23,087 nucleotides of DNA from Desulfurococcales archaeon. GTDB lineage: Archaea; Thermoproteota; Thermoprotei_A; Sulfolobales; NBVN01. The position numbers and the translations under genes are program-made. The stretch spans positions 1 through 23,087 of the forward strand of contig JAGDWE010000024.1 in the NCBI GenBank assembly GCA_023255965.1, read 5' to 3'. Position 1 is the stretch's first letter; the number at the start of each line of letters is the position of its first letter. The notes beneath the pieces were generated by a model that saw only the letters and a program-made list of their open reading frames with translations, was not told where the DNA came from and searched no databases. Shown piece by piece: positions 7,288 to 14,711 of the stretch.

Positions 7288-8340
7288 ATGGCTGTTAGGG
7301 TTGGCATTATAGGTGCTTCAGGGTATACAGGCGGTGAGTTATTGAGGTTACTGGCTAACCATCCTGAGGTCAAGGTAACGTATGTAACCTCGAGGGAGTA
7401 CGTAGGTAAGCCTGTGCATTACGTTCACTTCAATTTAAGGGGCTATTATAAGGAATTAAGATTTAGTGAATACAAATTAGATGAAGTACTAAATAAATGT
7501 GATGTCGTATTTCTATCACTGCCTCATGGAGTTTCATTAAATTACGTACCTAATTTACTTGAGTCAGGACTTAAGGTAATAGACTTAAGCGCTGACTTCA
7601 GGCTTAAGAAGCCTGAATTATATGAATTCTGGTATGGATTTAAGCACCCATATCCGGACCTACTTAGTAAATCCGTTTATGGATTACCAGAAATACATAG
7701 AGATGAGCTTAAGGGTGCTAAGCTGGTTGCATCTCCTGGATGTAATTCAACGGCGGTGATTATTTCCTTAATACCTATTGCTAGGTCCAGCATAGCTGAT
7801 TTAAGTAAGGTAATAGCTGATGTTAAGGTTGGTAGTAGTGAGGGTGGATCTAAGCCTTCAATGGGGTCGCACCATCCTGAGAGGGAGGGAGCTATAAGAC
7901 CTTATGAGGCGGACGGTCATAGACACGCAGCTGAAGTCGAGCAGGAAATCTCGGCATTAGCTAATAAGGAAATTAAGGTCTCCCTAGTGCCTCATTCAGT
8001 AAGCAGTATTAGGGGCGTTCTAGCGTCAACACATATATGGGTTGATGGGGGGTTAGACGACATTGAATTAATGAGGATCTACGTTCAGACGTTCTCTAAG
8101 GAGCCGTTTATTAGATTCGTGAGGACCGTCCCCCCAGGATATCCTGATCCTAAGTACGTGGTGGGTAGTAATTATGCTGACGTGAGCTACGCATATGAGA
8201 GAAGATTGGGCAGGTTAACCTCATTTACGGCATTAGATAACCTAGTTAAAGGCGCTGCTGGCCAGGCTGTACAAGCTTTTAACATCGTTATGGGATTTGA
8301 TGAGACACTAGGTCTGAAGTATCCTCCATTAAAGCCTTAA
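7288..8340 (+). CDS. lysY: [LysW]-aminoadipyl/glutamyl phosphate reductase
   Basis: A 350-residue NADPH-dependent reductase of the ArgC/LysY family that turns the LysW-bound acyl phosphate into a semialdehyde. Visible are the nucleotide-binding IIGASGYTGGELLRLL near the N-terminus, the catalytic cysteine in ASPGCNSTA (C152), HHPEREGAIRPY and ADGHRHAAE (catalytic histidine region). I chose ATG 7288 because AGGTGG (7277-7282) sits five bases before it; an in-frame GTG at 7279 would lie inside that ribosome site and add three residues. It follows argX by 17 bp in the rightward operon. Confidence 0.93.
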   Translation: MAVRVGIIGASGYTGGELLRLLANHPEVKVTYVTSREYVGKPVHYVHFNLRGYYKELRFSEYKLDEVLNKCDVVFLSLPHGVSLNYVPNLLESGLKVIDLSADFRLKKPELYEFWYGFKHPYPDLLSKSVYGLPEIHRDELKGAKLVASPGCNSTAVIISLIPIARSSIADLSKVIADVKVGSSEGGSKPSMGSHHPEREGAIRPYEADGHRHAAEVEQEISALANKEIKVSLVPHSVSSIRGVLASTHIWVDGGLDDIELMRIYVQTFSKEPFIRFVRTVPPGYPDPKYVVGSNYADVSYAYERRLGRLTSFTALDNLVKGAAGQAVQAFNIVMGFDETLGLKYPPLKP

Positions 8341-8354
8341 GTGCGGTGGACTTT

Positions 8355-9152
8355 ATGTACGTAATTAAGGTAGGTGGAAAAGTTATAGATAAGAACCTGC
8401 CTGGCGTTATTGAGAGCGTAAGCAAGGAGGCGAAGAACGGCCCGCTAATATTCATCCACGGAGGAGGCAATGTAGTAACTGAGTACTGCAAGAGGATCGG
8501 CATTGAACCTAGGTTCGTGGTGTCCCCTGAGGGGATTAGGAGTAGATACACCGATAGAGATGAGCTTGAAGTATACGTCATGGTCATGGCGGGTAAGATC
8601 AATAAGGAAATAGTTTCAGGCCTAGTGCTTAGGGGGGTTAAGTCCGTTGGTATCTCAGGTGCTGACGGACCGACGTTAATAGCTGAGAGGAAGAAGAGGA
8701 TTATAGTGGTTGATGAGAGGGGGAGGAAGAGAGCTATTGATGGAGGGTTTACTGGCAGGATCGTGAGTGTTGATACTAGGTTGATCGATTCGTTACTAGG
8801 TAGCGGGTACACCATAGTCATGGCACCTATAGCGATAGACGGTGAAGGAAACATGCTTAACGTTGATGCAGATCAAGTGGCTTTTAAAGTGGCTTCGTCC
8901 CTTAAGGCAGATAAGTTAGTAATATTAACTGATGTCCCTGGAGTGATGATTAATAATGAAGTCATTAGAACTATAAATGCCAGCGAAGTCGGTGAGATAG
9001 TCCCTAAGGTTGGTGCTGGGATGAATAGGAAGTTATTGGAAGCATCTAATGCATTAATGAGTGGGGTTAAGGAAGTAGTGATAGCTTCAGGCCTTACTGA
9101 AGATCCTGTAAGAGATGCCTTAAACGGTAAGGGCACGGTGTTAAGGCCTTGA
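8355..9152 (+). CDS. lysZ: [LysW]-aminoadipate/glutamate kinase
   Basis: A 265-residue amino-acid kinase of the ArgB/LysZ family that phosphorylates the side-chain carboxyl of LysW-bound aminoadipate or glutamate. Motifs include YVIKVGGKVIDK at the N-terminus, FIHGGGN, GIRSRYTDRDELE (characteristic of LysZ-like kinases), ISGADGPT, LNVDADQVA and ILTDVPGV. ATG 8355 is preferred over the in-frame GTG at 8346 because GGTGG (8345-8349) lies five bases before the ATG. The spacing to lysY is 14 bp and its TGA overlaps the start of lysM. Confidence 0.93.
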   Translation: MYVIKVGGKVIDKNLPGVIESVSKEAKNGPLIFIHGGGNVVTEYCKRIGIEPRFVVSPEGIRSRYTDRDELEVYVMVMAGKINKEIVSGLVLRGVKSVGISGADGPTLIAERKKRIIVVDERGRKRAIDGGFTGRIVSVDTRLIDSLLGSGYTIVMAPIAIDGEGNMLNVDADQVAFKVASSLKADKLVILTDVPGVMINNEVIRTINASEVGEIVPKVGAGMNRKLLEASNALMSGVKEVVIASGLTEDPVRDALNGKGTVLRP

Positions 9153-9586
9153 GCAAGGGCGGTCCAGTAATACTCGATGAACTGGATCTTAAGATATTAA
9201 GTATGCTGAGATCTAATGCTAGGATACCATATACCGAGATGGCTAGGGAGTTAAAGTTAAGTGAGTCAGCAATACGTAAGAGAATCAACAGGCTAATTAA
9301 GTTGGGGGTCATAAGGAGATTTACAATTGATTATAGCATCTCTAATGAGGTTAGGGCTGTGGTACTTGTTAAGACGCAGCCACCACTACCCGTGCCTGAG
9401 GTATCTAAGAATTTAATGAATCTAACATGTACTGATAGAGTATATGAGGTGACCGGAGAGTACGATATCATCGTAATTGCAATAGCTACAGACATACCAA
9501 GTTTAAATAAATGCATAGATGAGATTAGATCAACTAAGGGCGTTGCATCCACTAATTCAATAGTTGTCCTAAGGTCATGGCCTTGA
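9149..9586 (+). CDS. lysM: LysM, Lrp/AsnC-family lysine regulator
   Basis: A 145-residue Lrp/AsnC-type regulator. The winged helix-turn-helix spans about 10-60 (LDELDLKILSML ... YTEMARELKLSESAIRKRIN) and the RAM effector-binding domain about 66-140 (VTGEYDIIVIAIA). The start is TTG, sharing TTGA with the lysZ stop, so translation is coupled. A Sulfolobus homologue encoded in the same position regulates lysWXJK in response to lysine (established for that family). Here the divergent region with its palindrome at 6027-6055 is the likely target, making lysM part of a feedback circuit. Confidence 0.87.
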   Translation: MSKGGPVILDELDLKILSMLRSNARIPYTEMARELKLSESAIRKRINRLIKLGVIRRFTIDYSISNEVRAVVLVKTQPPLPVPEVSKNLMNLTCTDRVYEVTGEYDIIVIAIATDIPSLNKCIDEIRSTKGVASTNSIVVLRSWP

Positions 9587-9667
9587 ATAACATTCATCTG
9601 CAGCTTAGCTGGGTTCGCGGATTATAATAACAGCTTAATGTCTTATATGATCGGTTTACATAATTAT

Positions 9668-9682
9668 GATATATTTTAAAAG
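9668..9682 (+). promoter_or_regulatory. TATA-like box for purE
   Basis: GATATATTTTAAAAG at 9668-9682 resembles an archaeal TATA box. It would give a leader of about 35 bases before ATG 9737. Sequence match only. Confidence 0.4.
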
Positions 9683-9736
9683 CATCTAACAGCGTAACAT
9701 TTATTAGCATTTTTTGCATGAATATGTATATCGGTG

Positions 9737-10222
9737 ATGCAGATACCGAAGGTAGCTGTTATTATGGGAAGTAAGACTGACTGGGAGTACATGAAGGAGT
9801 GCGTCGAATTACTAAGGCAGTTTAATGTCGAGGTCGATGTTAAGGTGGTTTCAGCGCATCGAACACCGGAGTTCACGTTCGAATATGCTAGAAAAGCTGC
9901 TGAAGAGGGTGTTGAAGTCATTATTGCTGGTGCTGGTGGTGCTGCCCACCTCCCTGGTATGGTTGCCTCCTTAACACACCTACCTGTAATCGGGGTTCCC
10001 ATACCGTCTAAATATCTTAATGGTCTAGATTCATTACTATCTATTGTTCAAATGCCTTACGGAACGCCAGTAGCTACCGTAGCCATAGGTAATTCTAGGA
10101 ATGCTGCACTACTTGCTTTAAGGATCTTAGGTATTAAGTACCCTGAAATCGCGAAGAGGCTAATAGAATTTGTGGATAGGATGAGGAATGAAGTCCTCTC
10201 TACAAGACTCGAGCAATCTTAA
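9737..10222 (+). CDS. purE: N5-carboxyaminoimidazole ribonucleotide mutase / AIR carboxylase subunit
   Basis: A PurE of about 161 residues, normal length, acting in de novo purine synthesis. Motifs are MGSKTDWEYM (substrate phosphate loop), SAHRTPE (catalytic histidine), IIAGAGGAAHLPGM and MPYGTPVATVAIGN. All expected active-site segments are present. GTG 9734 directly precedes ATG 9737 in frame; ATG is preferred. It overlaps the 5' end of purK by 35 bp, so the two were an operon, but purK is disrupted. Class I PurE normally needs PurK to make N5-CAIR, so its supply here is unclear. Confidence 0.94.
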   Translation: MQIPKVAVIMGSKTDWEYMKECVELLRQFNVEVDVKVVSAHRTPEFTFEYARKAAEEGVEVIIAGAGGAAHLPGMVASLTHLPVIGVPIPSKYLNGLDSLLSIVQMPYGTPVATVAIGNSRNAALLALRILGIKYPEIAKRLIEFVDRMRNEVLSTRLEQS

Positions 10223-11326
10223 AATAGGTATCCTAGGCGGCGGACAACTTGGTTGGATGATGGTTTTAGAGGGCATTAAGTACCCATTGACGTTTTTACG
10301 TAATGGATCGTGGAGATTCACCTGCATGTAGGATGGCTGATAAGTGCTCTAGCGTAGATAGCTATAAGGAGGTGATCGATGAAGTCGATATAATTACCTA
10401 CGAATTTGAGCATGTATTTGAGGATGCGTCAAGATATGCTGAGGATAAGGGGAAGCTCATACCGGGACTTAAGGCAGTGGAGTTAAAGCGTGAGAGGTGG
10501 AGGGAAAAGAAGTTCTTCAAGGACAGTATGATACCTACCCCTAGGTTCTACATCACTGAGGACCGCGGTGAAGTCCTCAACTTAATCCGCAACGAATTCA
10601 ATTGCTCAGCCGTTGTAAAGCTGTCTAAGGGAGGATATAATGGGAAGGGATAGTACCTCATCAGATGCGAGAGGGATCTAAGTACATTATAGGAAGCAAT
10701 TAATAAAGTAGAAGGCGTTTTTCATCGTGGAGGAGTACATCGAATTCGATTATGAGGCATCAGTAATTTCAGCAAGGGATTGTAAAGGGAATGTTCAGTA
10801 CTATCCACCAACCCATAACAGAAATGAAGGAGGAATCCTCATATATAACTATGGTCCCTTAGCAAATTTCGTTGCCTCACAGAAGATGTTGAGGTAGCGT
10901 CTGAGATAGCAAGTAAGCTTAAATATGTGGGTGTCATGGCTGTCGAATTCTTCGTTAAGGACGGTAATATATTGGTAAATGAGATCGCTCCAAGAGTACA
11001 TAATACAGGTCATTACACATTAGATGCATCCAACGTAAGCCAGTTCGAGCAACATATTAGAGCGATTATAGGGCTTGAATCAGCTGAACCAAGGCTAATA
11101 GCCTGTGGAGGGATGGTCAACATCATAGGGCTTCCACTAGATAAAGTACCATTAAGTGTATTAAGATATGGGAAGCTATACTGATATGGCAAGAACGAGG
11201 TGGGGGAAGAGAAGGAAGATGGGTCATATAAATGTTATTGGAACGAGTATCAACGAGGTTAAACATAGAATCGATGCTTTAGTAAGCCATTTATATCCAG
11301 AGGGCTTAAACGCGTATTTGTATTAA
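10188..11326 (+). pseudogene. purK: N5-carboxyaminoimidazole ribonucleotide synthase, disrupted
   Basis: Full-length homology to PurK (ATP-grasp, about 379 codons) is spread over several frames. It starts at ATG 10188 inside purE with LKIGILGGGQLGWMM. One extra T in a T5 run (10293-10297) shifts frame to YVMDRGDSPACRMADKC. An in-frame TAG at 10651 interrupts GYNGKG-YLI, where glutamine is usual, and a second TAG lies at 10690-10692. Another T5 run (10718-10722) shifts to VEEYIEFDYEASV, and a further shift near 10880 leads to YVGVMAVEFFV and NEIAPRVHNTGHYTLDAS. A TGA at 11181-11183 replaces the expected Trp in GKLY-YGK, and a final shift gives RKMGHINVIG. At least four frameshifts and three stops make recovery by readthrough unlikely. 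Confidence 0.88.
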
Positions 11327-11574
11327 ATAATTTCGGCGTACTTAATGCGACACGGCTCTACGCTATGGCTGATGAGTTGGTCCCTGATGGATTGCTAGAG
11401 CCAGGCGAGTTAGTGCTCCTAGTATTTAACGCCAGCGATCCAAAGGGATTTAAGACAACTACCCACAGTAGGATGATCGTTGAGATTAAGCTGCCTCAAG
11501 GCGCTACAGTAACTGTTGAGAGGACCGTACCACCTAAGCTGGATAGCAGCTACGTAGACCTAAACATCGGGTAG
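11300..11574 (+). pseudogene. C-terminal fragment of an archaellin/pilin-like protein
   Basis: The open frame reads KRVFVLNNFGVLNATRL, then a 69-codon stretch from ATG 11365 ending with EPGELVLLVFN, MIVEIKLPQGATVTVERT and VPPKLDSSYVDLN. The PGE ... IEIKLPxGATxTVERTxPP signature resembles the C-terminus of archaellins. No N-terminal class III signal or hydrophobic helix is present, and the fragment begins where purK ends. I read it as the tail of a lost gene, although translation from ATG 11365 cannot be excluded. The assignment rests on motif memory only. Confidence 0.45.
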
Positions 11575-11912
11575 TAAGGCTTAGAACACCTAAGGAAACC
11601 AATGGTAGGTGATTAAATGGGAAACGTTTTAGTTTAATTATAGTTTACATTGAGCATTTAGTTAGTAAATCACTTAAGTTCTTGTTCCATCGTCCTTATC
11701 CCCTTTAATGTTTAGTCTCTACATTTGTTAGTGTTATTCTTATCATTGAGAAAACTAAAGAATACGCATATAAACAATAACCCAGCCTTAGAAAGGCAAG
11801 GCTTTCAGTTATAAGCAGGACGTGTTTTCTGAGCTAATATCATAATCAAGCGTTCAGGTTCTAGATCTTTCTATAATGAGGCGCCTTTACCGCAAACCAC
11901 GTCCCAGTTAGG
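11575..11912. other. Gene-free stretch between archaellin fragment and tnpB remnant
   Basis: No credible ORF on either strand. It contains the RE-like hairpin at 11785-11808 and a second GC-containing patch at 11875-11905 that might be the eroded 5' end of the tnpB. Otherwise AT-rich and featureless to my reading. Confidence 0.4.
11785..11808 (+). repeat. IS200/IS605-end-like hairpin motif
   Basis: GCCTT (11785-11789) and AAGGC (11793-11797) form a stem with a three-base loop, followed by AAGGCTTTCAG. The pattern is like the short palindromes at the ends of IS200/IS605-family elements. It matches the arm motif at 22233-22256 at 18 of 24 positions without gaps, and lies upstream of a broken tnpB. 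Confidence 0.35.
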
Positions 11913-12428
11913 GAATTTAAGATATCAATTGAGAAAGCAATGCATTTTAAAGCGTTGGCTGAGGATCTTAAGAGAAAAACACTTATCAACTAGATATAAT
12001 GCATGGCTAAGGAGAAAGAGGATTTTAGAGGGTGAGAAGCTTCCACAGGAGGACTAGGAACGTATTAGAGGGCTGGGCTAGGAAGGTCTCTAAGGAAATC
12101 GCTGAGCTAGCTAGGGCAAATGAGTACGCTATTGCTAAGGAGGGTCTAAGCAACCTCATCAAGGCCCTCAGGAAGCTGCCGAAGAACCATAGAACGGCCT
12201 TAATAATGCTCGGGTATAGGAGAATCATCTGCTGGATCAACTAGCAGGGGCAACGGGCTGGTCTTGGACAGGGACTTCGTGGGAGCAGTGAACATTGGGT
12301 TAAGGTGCTTGTCCTCAGGTGGGGGCCTGCGGCGTTGGGCCCTACGAGCCCGTGGAGTGCAGGTGAAGCTAGTGATCCCACACCAGGGGCCAACCCCGCT
12401 CACGGGGTTAAAAGTAATTAAAAATTAG
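11913..12428 (+). pseudogene. Degenerate TnpB (IS200/IS605-family accessory RNA-guided nuclease)
   Basis: Remnants of TnpB occur in several frames. FKISIEKAMHFKALAEDLKR from 11916 is followed by stops; RYNAWLRRKRILEG lies in a second frame. The open segment 12032-12244 then has TRNVLEGWARKVSKEIAELA and YAIAKEGLSNLIKALRKLP (RuvC Glu region). From 12248 another frame gives LDRDFVGAVNIGLRCLSS, carrying the final RuvC Asp, and the tail VKLVIPHQGPTPL. The part between ICWIN and LDRD, where the four-cysteine zinc ribbon should be, is missing, implying an internal deletion of some tens of codons. No TnpA lies nearby. It is non-functional. The tail contains the hairpin AACCCC/GGGGTT (12392-12409), as at element right ends. 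Confidence 0.8.
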
Positions 12429-12463
12429 AAGTGCCGTGAGCGTGGAAGCGTTCCTAATTCCTG

Positions 12464-12474
12464 AATTAAATAAA
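12464..12474 (+). promoter_or_regulatory. TATA-like box upstream of the unknown gene at 12503
   Basis: AATTAAATAAA at 12464-12474 would place transcription start near 12495, a few bases before ATG 12503, fitting a short-leader transcript. Confidence 0.35.
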
Positions 12475-12502
12475 CTCCTAATCTAAATTCAGTAATGGGA
12501 AT

Positions 12503-13183
12503 ATGGTGCTTGAGGGTAGGTTAACTATTAGAGTAGTTATTACCCTAATGTGTGGTAACGTACCGGAATTCATATCGGATGTAGTTTCGTTATATGATGA
12601 GGACGCTCGGTTACTTAATTACGATAAGTTTACTGAGTTAACCGCTTCGTTGAGGATTGGCAGTGTCGTTTTAGGAGTATTTGGTGGTTCAGGGGGTTTG
12701 GTAAGGGTCGAATTAACTATGGACGGCTGCACTCCGTTATCTAATTACGGTGATTTAATCGCCGTATATAGGAAGCTAATGATGAGCAAGTTTATTAGTA
12801 ATTCAAGTATTAAGCAATTGGAGGTTACATGTACTTATGAGGCTTATGTACCATTAACTACCAAGCTTAAGTATGGCCCTAAGTACGTATGTAAGGTTCT
12901 AAGTAATTACGGCATATTGGTGAGTGAGGTTAATTCCGATGTTATTGATGGGATGGAGCTAGTAGGTGTTTCAGGCACGTACGTCATAGGTGGCTTAGGG
13001 GTTCTGAAGTTAACTTACGTGGCTCTACTGAGGAATTACGCAGTTAGGTCTTCATTAAGTATTAGTAGGAGGTTGATGGTTGATGAATTTAATGAACAAT
13101 TAATTAAAAGGCTATCAACTGAGCTCTACGTGCTTGCTCAATCAATTAACGAGGAATTATACTTGAAGGGGCTGCCTAGATAG
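12503..13183 (+). CDS. Conserved-looking hypothetical protein, function not recognised
   Basis: A 226-residue soluble protein that I do not recognise. It has no signal peptide or clear membrane helix. The first half is rich in alternating hydrophobic residues (predicted strands, e.g. RLTIRVVITLM, GSVVLGVFGGSGGLVRVELTM). The last third is helical (DEFNEQLIKRLSTELYVLAQSINEELYLKGL). A glycine-rich loop FGGSGG lies near residue 60 and VIGGLGVLKL near 160. Cysteines at about 17, 77, 110 and 129 are not in a metal-site spacing. Codon use (AGG/AGA, TTA) matches the neighbours, so it is probably a real gene. ATG 12503 is the start, with a TATA box just upstream. It stands alone beside the decayed region. 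Confidence 0.6.
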   Translation: MVLEGRLTIRVVITLMCGNVPEFISDVVSLYDEDARLLNYDKFTELTASLRIGSVVLGVFGGSGGLVRVELTMDGCTPLSNYGDLIAVYRKLMMSKFISNSSIKQLEVTCTYEAYVPLTTKLKYGPKYVCKVLSNYGILVSEVNSDVIDGMELVGVSGTYVIGGLGVLKLTYVALLRNYAVRSSLSISRRLMVDEFNEQLIKRLSTELYVLAQSINEELYLKGLPR

Positions 13184-13285
13184 GTTAGGATGATTATTAA
13201 ATTAGTCCATAACGGTATCACTTTAACTACACGTGTTCCCTTCTGCTGATTAACTATCGCAATACTTTTACTTTCAGTTCCTTAC

Positions 13286-13729
13286 CTAATCACGTAGTAT
13301 TTTAGTCCTAGCCATCCATATAACTGCCGTGAGAACTAATGTAGCGATAGCCGATAGCAGCATACTAAGTGCCTCCTTTGAAATAGATGCGATTATGACT
13401 TCCCGTATGCATACTATTAACCCTACCTCAGCTAGCCATATAATCCTCCCTTTAGGGTCAGCCCTTAACGCTAAAATGAACCTAATTAATTCAGCCATTA
13501 TTATCAACATGAATACGTCGTTAAGAACTATATCAGTTAACTGTACATAGGTCACGTTTAAGTCGATAAATAAAACAACATCTCGAAGTAGTATGTAGCA
13601 GGATAGCACTGAGAGTAAGATTAGGAAAACTAATGCAAATACTTCTATAAATAAAACTACCCTAGAGCTTGCTGAGGTTATTAATGACTCTGTATCTGAA
13701 CATCTGTCATCTGAAGTATTTAAATCCAC
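13286..13729 (-). CDS. PsiE-like four-helix membrane protein
   Basis: A 147-residue integral membrane protein with predicted helices at about 23-46, 66-88, 97-115 and 119-140. MAELIRFILALRADPKGR and CIREVIIASIS resemble the core of the PsiE (phosphate-starvation-inducible) family, whose biochemical role is unknown. The N-terminal 20 residues are polar. The start is GTG; an in-frame stop lies immediately upstream, so it cannot be longer. It is transcribed alone and converges on the unknown gene at 12503-13183. Confidence 0.6.
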   Translation of the reverse strand: MDLNTSDDRCSDTESLITSASSRVVLFIEVFALVFLILLSVLSCYILLRDVVLFIDLNVTYVQLTDIVLNDVFMLIIMAELIRFILALRADPKGRIIWLAEVGLIVCIREVIIASISKEALSMLLSAIATLVLTAVIWMARTKILRD

Positions 13730-13789
13730 TCACCCGTACCCGCTAAACTTTGAATACATACCATTTAAGCTTAACTAACTTACAATTGG

Positions 13790-14045
13790 AGATCCCTCCT
13801 TCAAGGCTGGGATGAAGGCCTGTAAGCCCTCGAGCCCCTACTCCCCCCGTAGTTGAGGTAGTGTCTGAGGCCTTCAGGGACTACCTCAGACGCCGTATGT
13901 ATGCGGCTTAAACCCTAGCCCCCGGAGGTGTGGCAATATCATAACCCAACTTCCAAGGGGCGGAGTAATGGGCCGGTCTAGGGGCTAAGCCGTGGGAGCT
14001 CCTGAATGTAGCCCAAACCATCAATCCCTTCAGGTAGGAGGAGGT
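13790..14045. other. GC-rich self-complementary block, candidate structured RNA or element relic
   Basis: Perfect inverted repeats seen here: TGAGGTAGT (13854-13862) with ACTACCTCA (13880-13888); GTCTGAGG (13863-13870) with CCTCAGAC (13884-13891); TAGCCCC (13916-13922) with GGGGCTA (13981-13987); CCTGAA (14001-14006) with TTCAGG (14029-14034). The first two stems compete for the same bases. GC-rich islands in AT-rich thermophile spacers are often non-coding RNAs (general knowledge). I could not match it to RNase P RNA (no CR-I or ACAGAA signature) or SRP RNA (no GGAAGG helix 8 loop). The strand is undetermined. Confidence 0.35.
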
Positions 14046-14114
14046 TAGTTTAAATAAATTTGCTTGATGAGCGAATTAACGCTATTCATAACATATAATC
14101 CCACAATTTATGGT

Positions 14115-14150
14115 GGAGCTGACGGCTCCCCGCCTTTCAAGACGAGGCTT
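14115..14150 (+). repeat. Degenerate IS200/IS605-end-like double hairpin
   Basis: GGAGC (14115-14119) pairs with GCTCC (14125-14129), and GCCT (14132-14135) pairs with AGGC (14145-14148) before CTTC. The order GGCTCCCC then GCCTT...AGGC recalls the arms at 22199-22257. Seen as sequence similarity; origin as a transposon end is inferred. Confidence 0.3.
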
Positions 14151-14246
14151 CATATTGCCTTAACGTAAGTTAGTTTTAATTATTTATCTCTAATGAGGGT
14201 AAATTTATTAATTACATATGAAGAGAGCTTAGTGGAGTGAATATAA

Positions 14247-14711
14247 TTGAAGTTACTAACGCATGTCACCACGTCATTAAGTATCACCTTAATGATATTG
14301 TATATATTATCGTTATTTAATGACATCTACATAGTGAATGCTGTCTTCATCACCTCCCTAGTAACTAACTACTTAATAGACGCCTTAGGGCATAGAAATA
14401 AGCGTAGGACGGCATTAACTCATGAAGTGTTTAATAATTTGATTATATCTATGATTACTTCATTAATTGTATGGATTACATTGTTCAGTAAATACCGCCT
14501 AATAATAGCTGTAATAAATTCCTTAGCTATATCATCAATGCACCTGCTTATGGATTTGCTTACTGGGTACATATACGTTAGGAGATTAAATGATGTATAT
14601 AGGATTAAGTTGAGCTTAAGGCGCTACGACGACTTCCTATTAAACACTATTGCCATGTGCATCTCAGAGTTAATCATATTTTTAACTATGCTTACTATCT
14701 TTATTAGGTAG
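14247..14711 (+). CDS. DUF1286-like archaeal membrane protein
   Basis: A 154-residue protein with four likely membrane helices (about 8-25, 30-46, 64-82, 84-104, with a further C-terminal one at 131-153). The N-terminal KLLTHVTTSLS and RRTALTHEVFNN, with conserved Thr-His pairs, are the hallmark of DUF1286/YdjM-like membrane proteins of unknown function, common in crenarchaea. H6 and H59 with H99 (SMHLLMDLL) could form a metal site in the membrane. The start is TTG, supported by GGAGTGA (14234-14240) six bases upstream. Its stop codon abuts the start of the AlaX gene. Confidence 0.65.
   Translation: MKLLTHVTTSLSITLMILYILSLFNDIYIVNAVFITSLVTNYLIDALGHRNKRRTALTHEVFNNLIISMITSLIVWITLFSKYRLIIAVINSLAISSMHLLMDLLTGYIYVRRLNDVYRIKLSLRRYDDFLLNTIAMCISELIIFLTMLTIFIR

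Larger units (their letters stand above)
13730..14246. other. 517-bp interval with a GC-rich structured block and an RE-like hairpin
   Basis: No long ORF. AT-rich flanks surround a GC-rich block at about 13790-14045 (separate entry) and a hairpin pair at 14115-14150. The last 80 bases are AT-rich and hold the promoter and the GGAGTGA ribosome site (14234-14240) for the next gene. Confidence 0.5.

Noticed and set aside
8288..8854. 188-codon minus-strand ORF opposite lysZ
   Set aside because: Entirely antisense to a well-supported lysZ; low-complexity composition rich in Ser, Leu and Pro, typical of a shadow frame.
10303..10653. Independent 116-residue protein
   Set aside because: It is an internal part of PurK, with the remaining parts before and after it in other frames.
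12200..12403. 67-codon minus-strand ORF with basic N-terminus
   Set aside because: Antisense to the tnpB remnant, which explains the region better.
13790..14045. RNase P RNA or SRP RNA in the GC-rich block
   Set aside because: Neither strand shows the conserved CR-I/CR-V signatures of RNase P or the SRP helix 8 tetraloop motif, so I left it unassigned.
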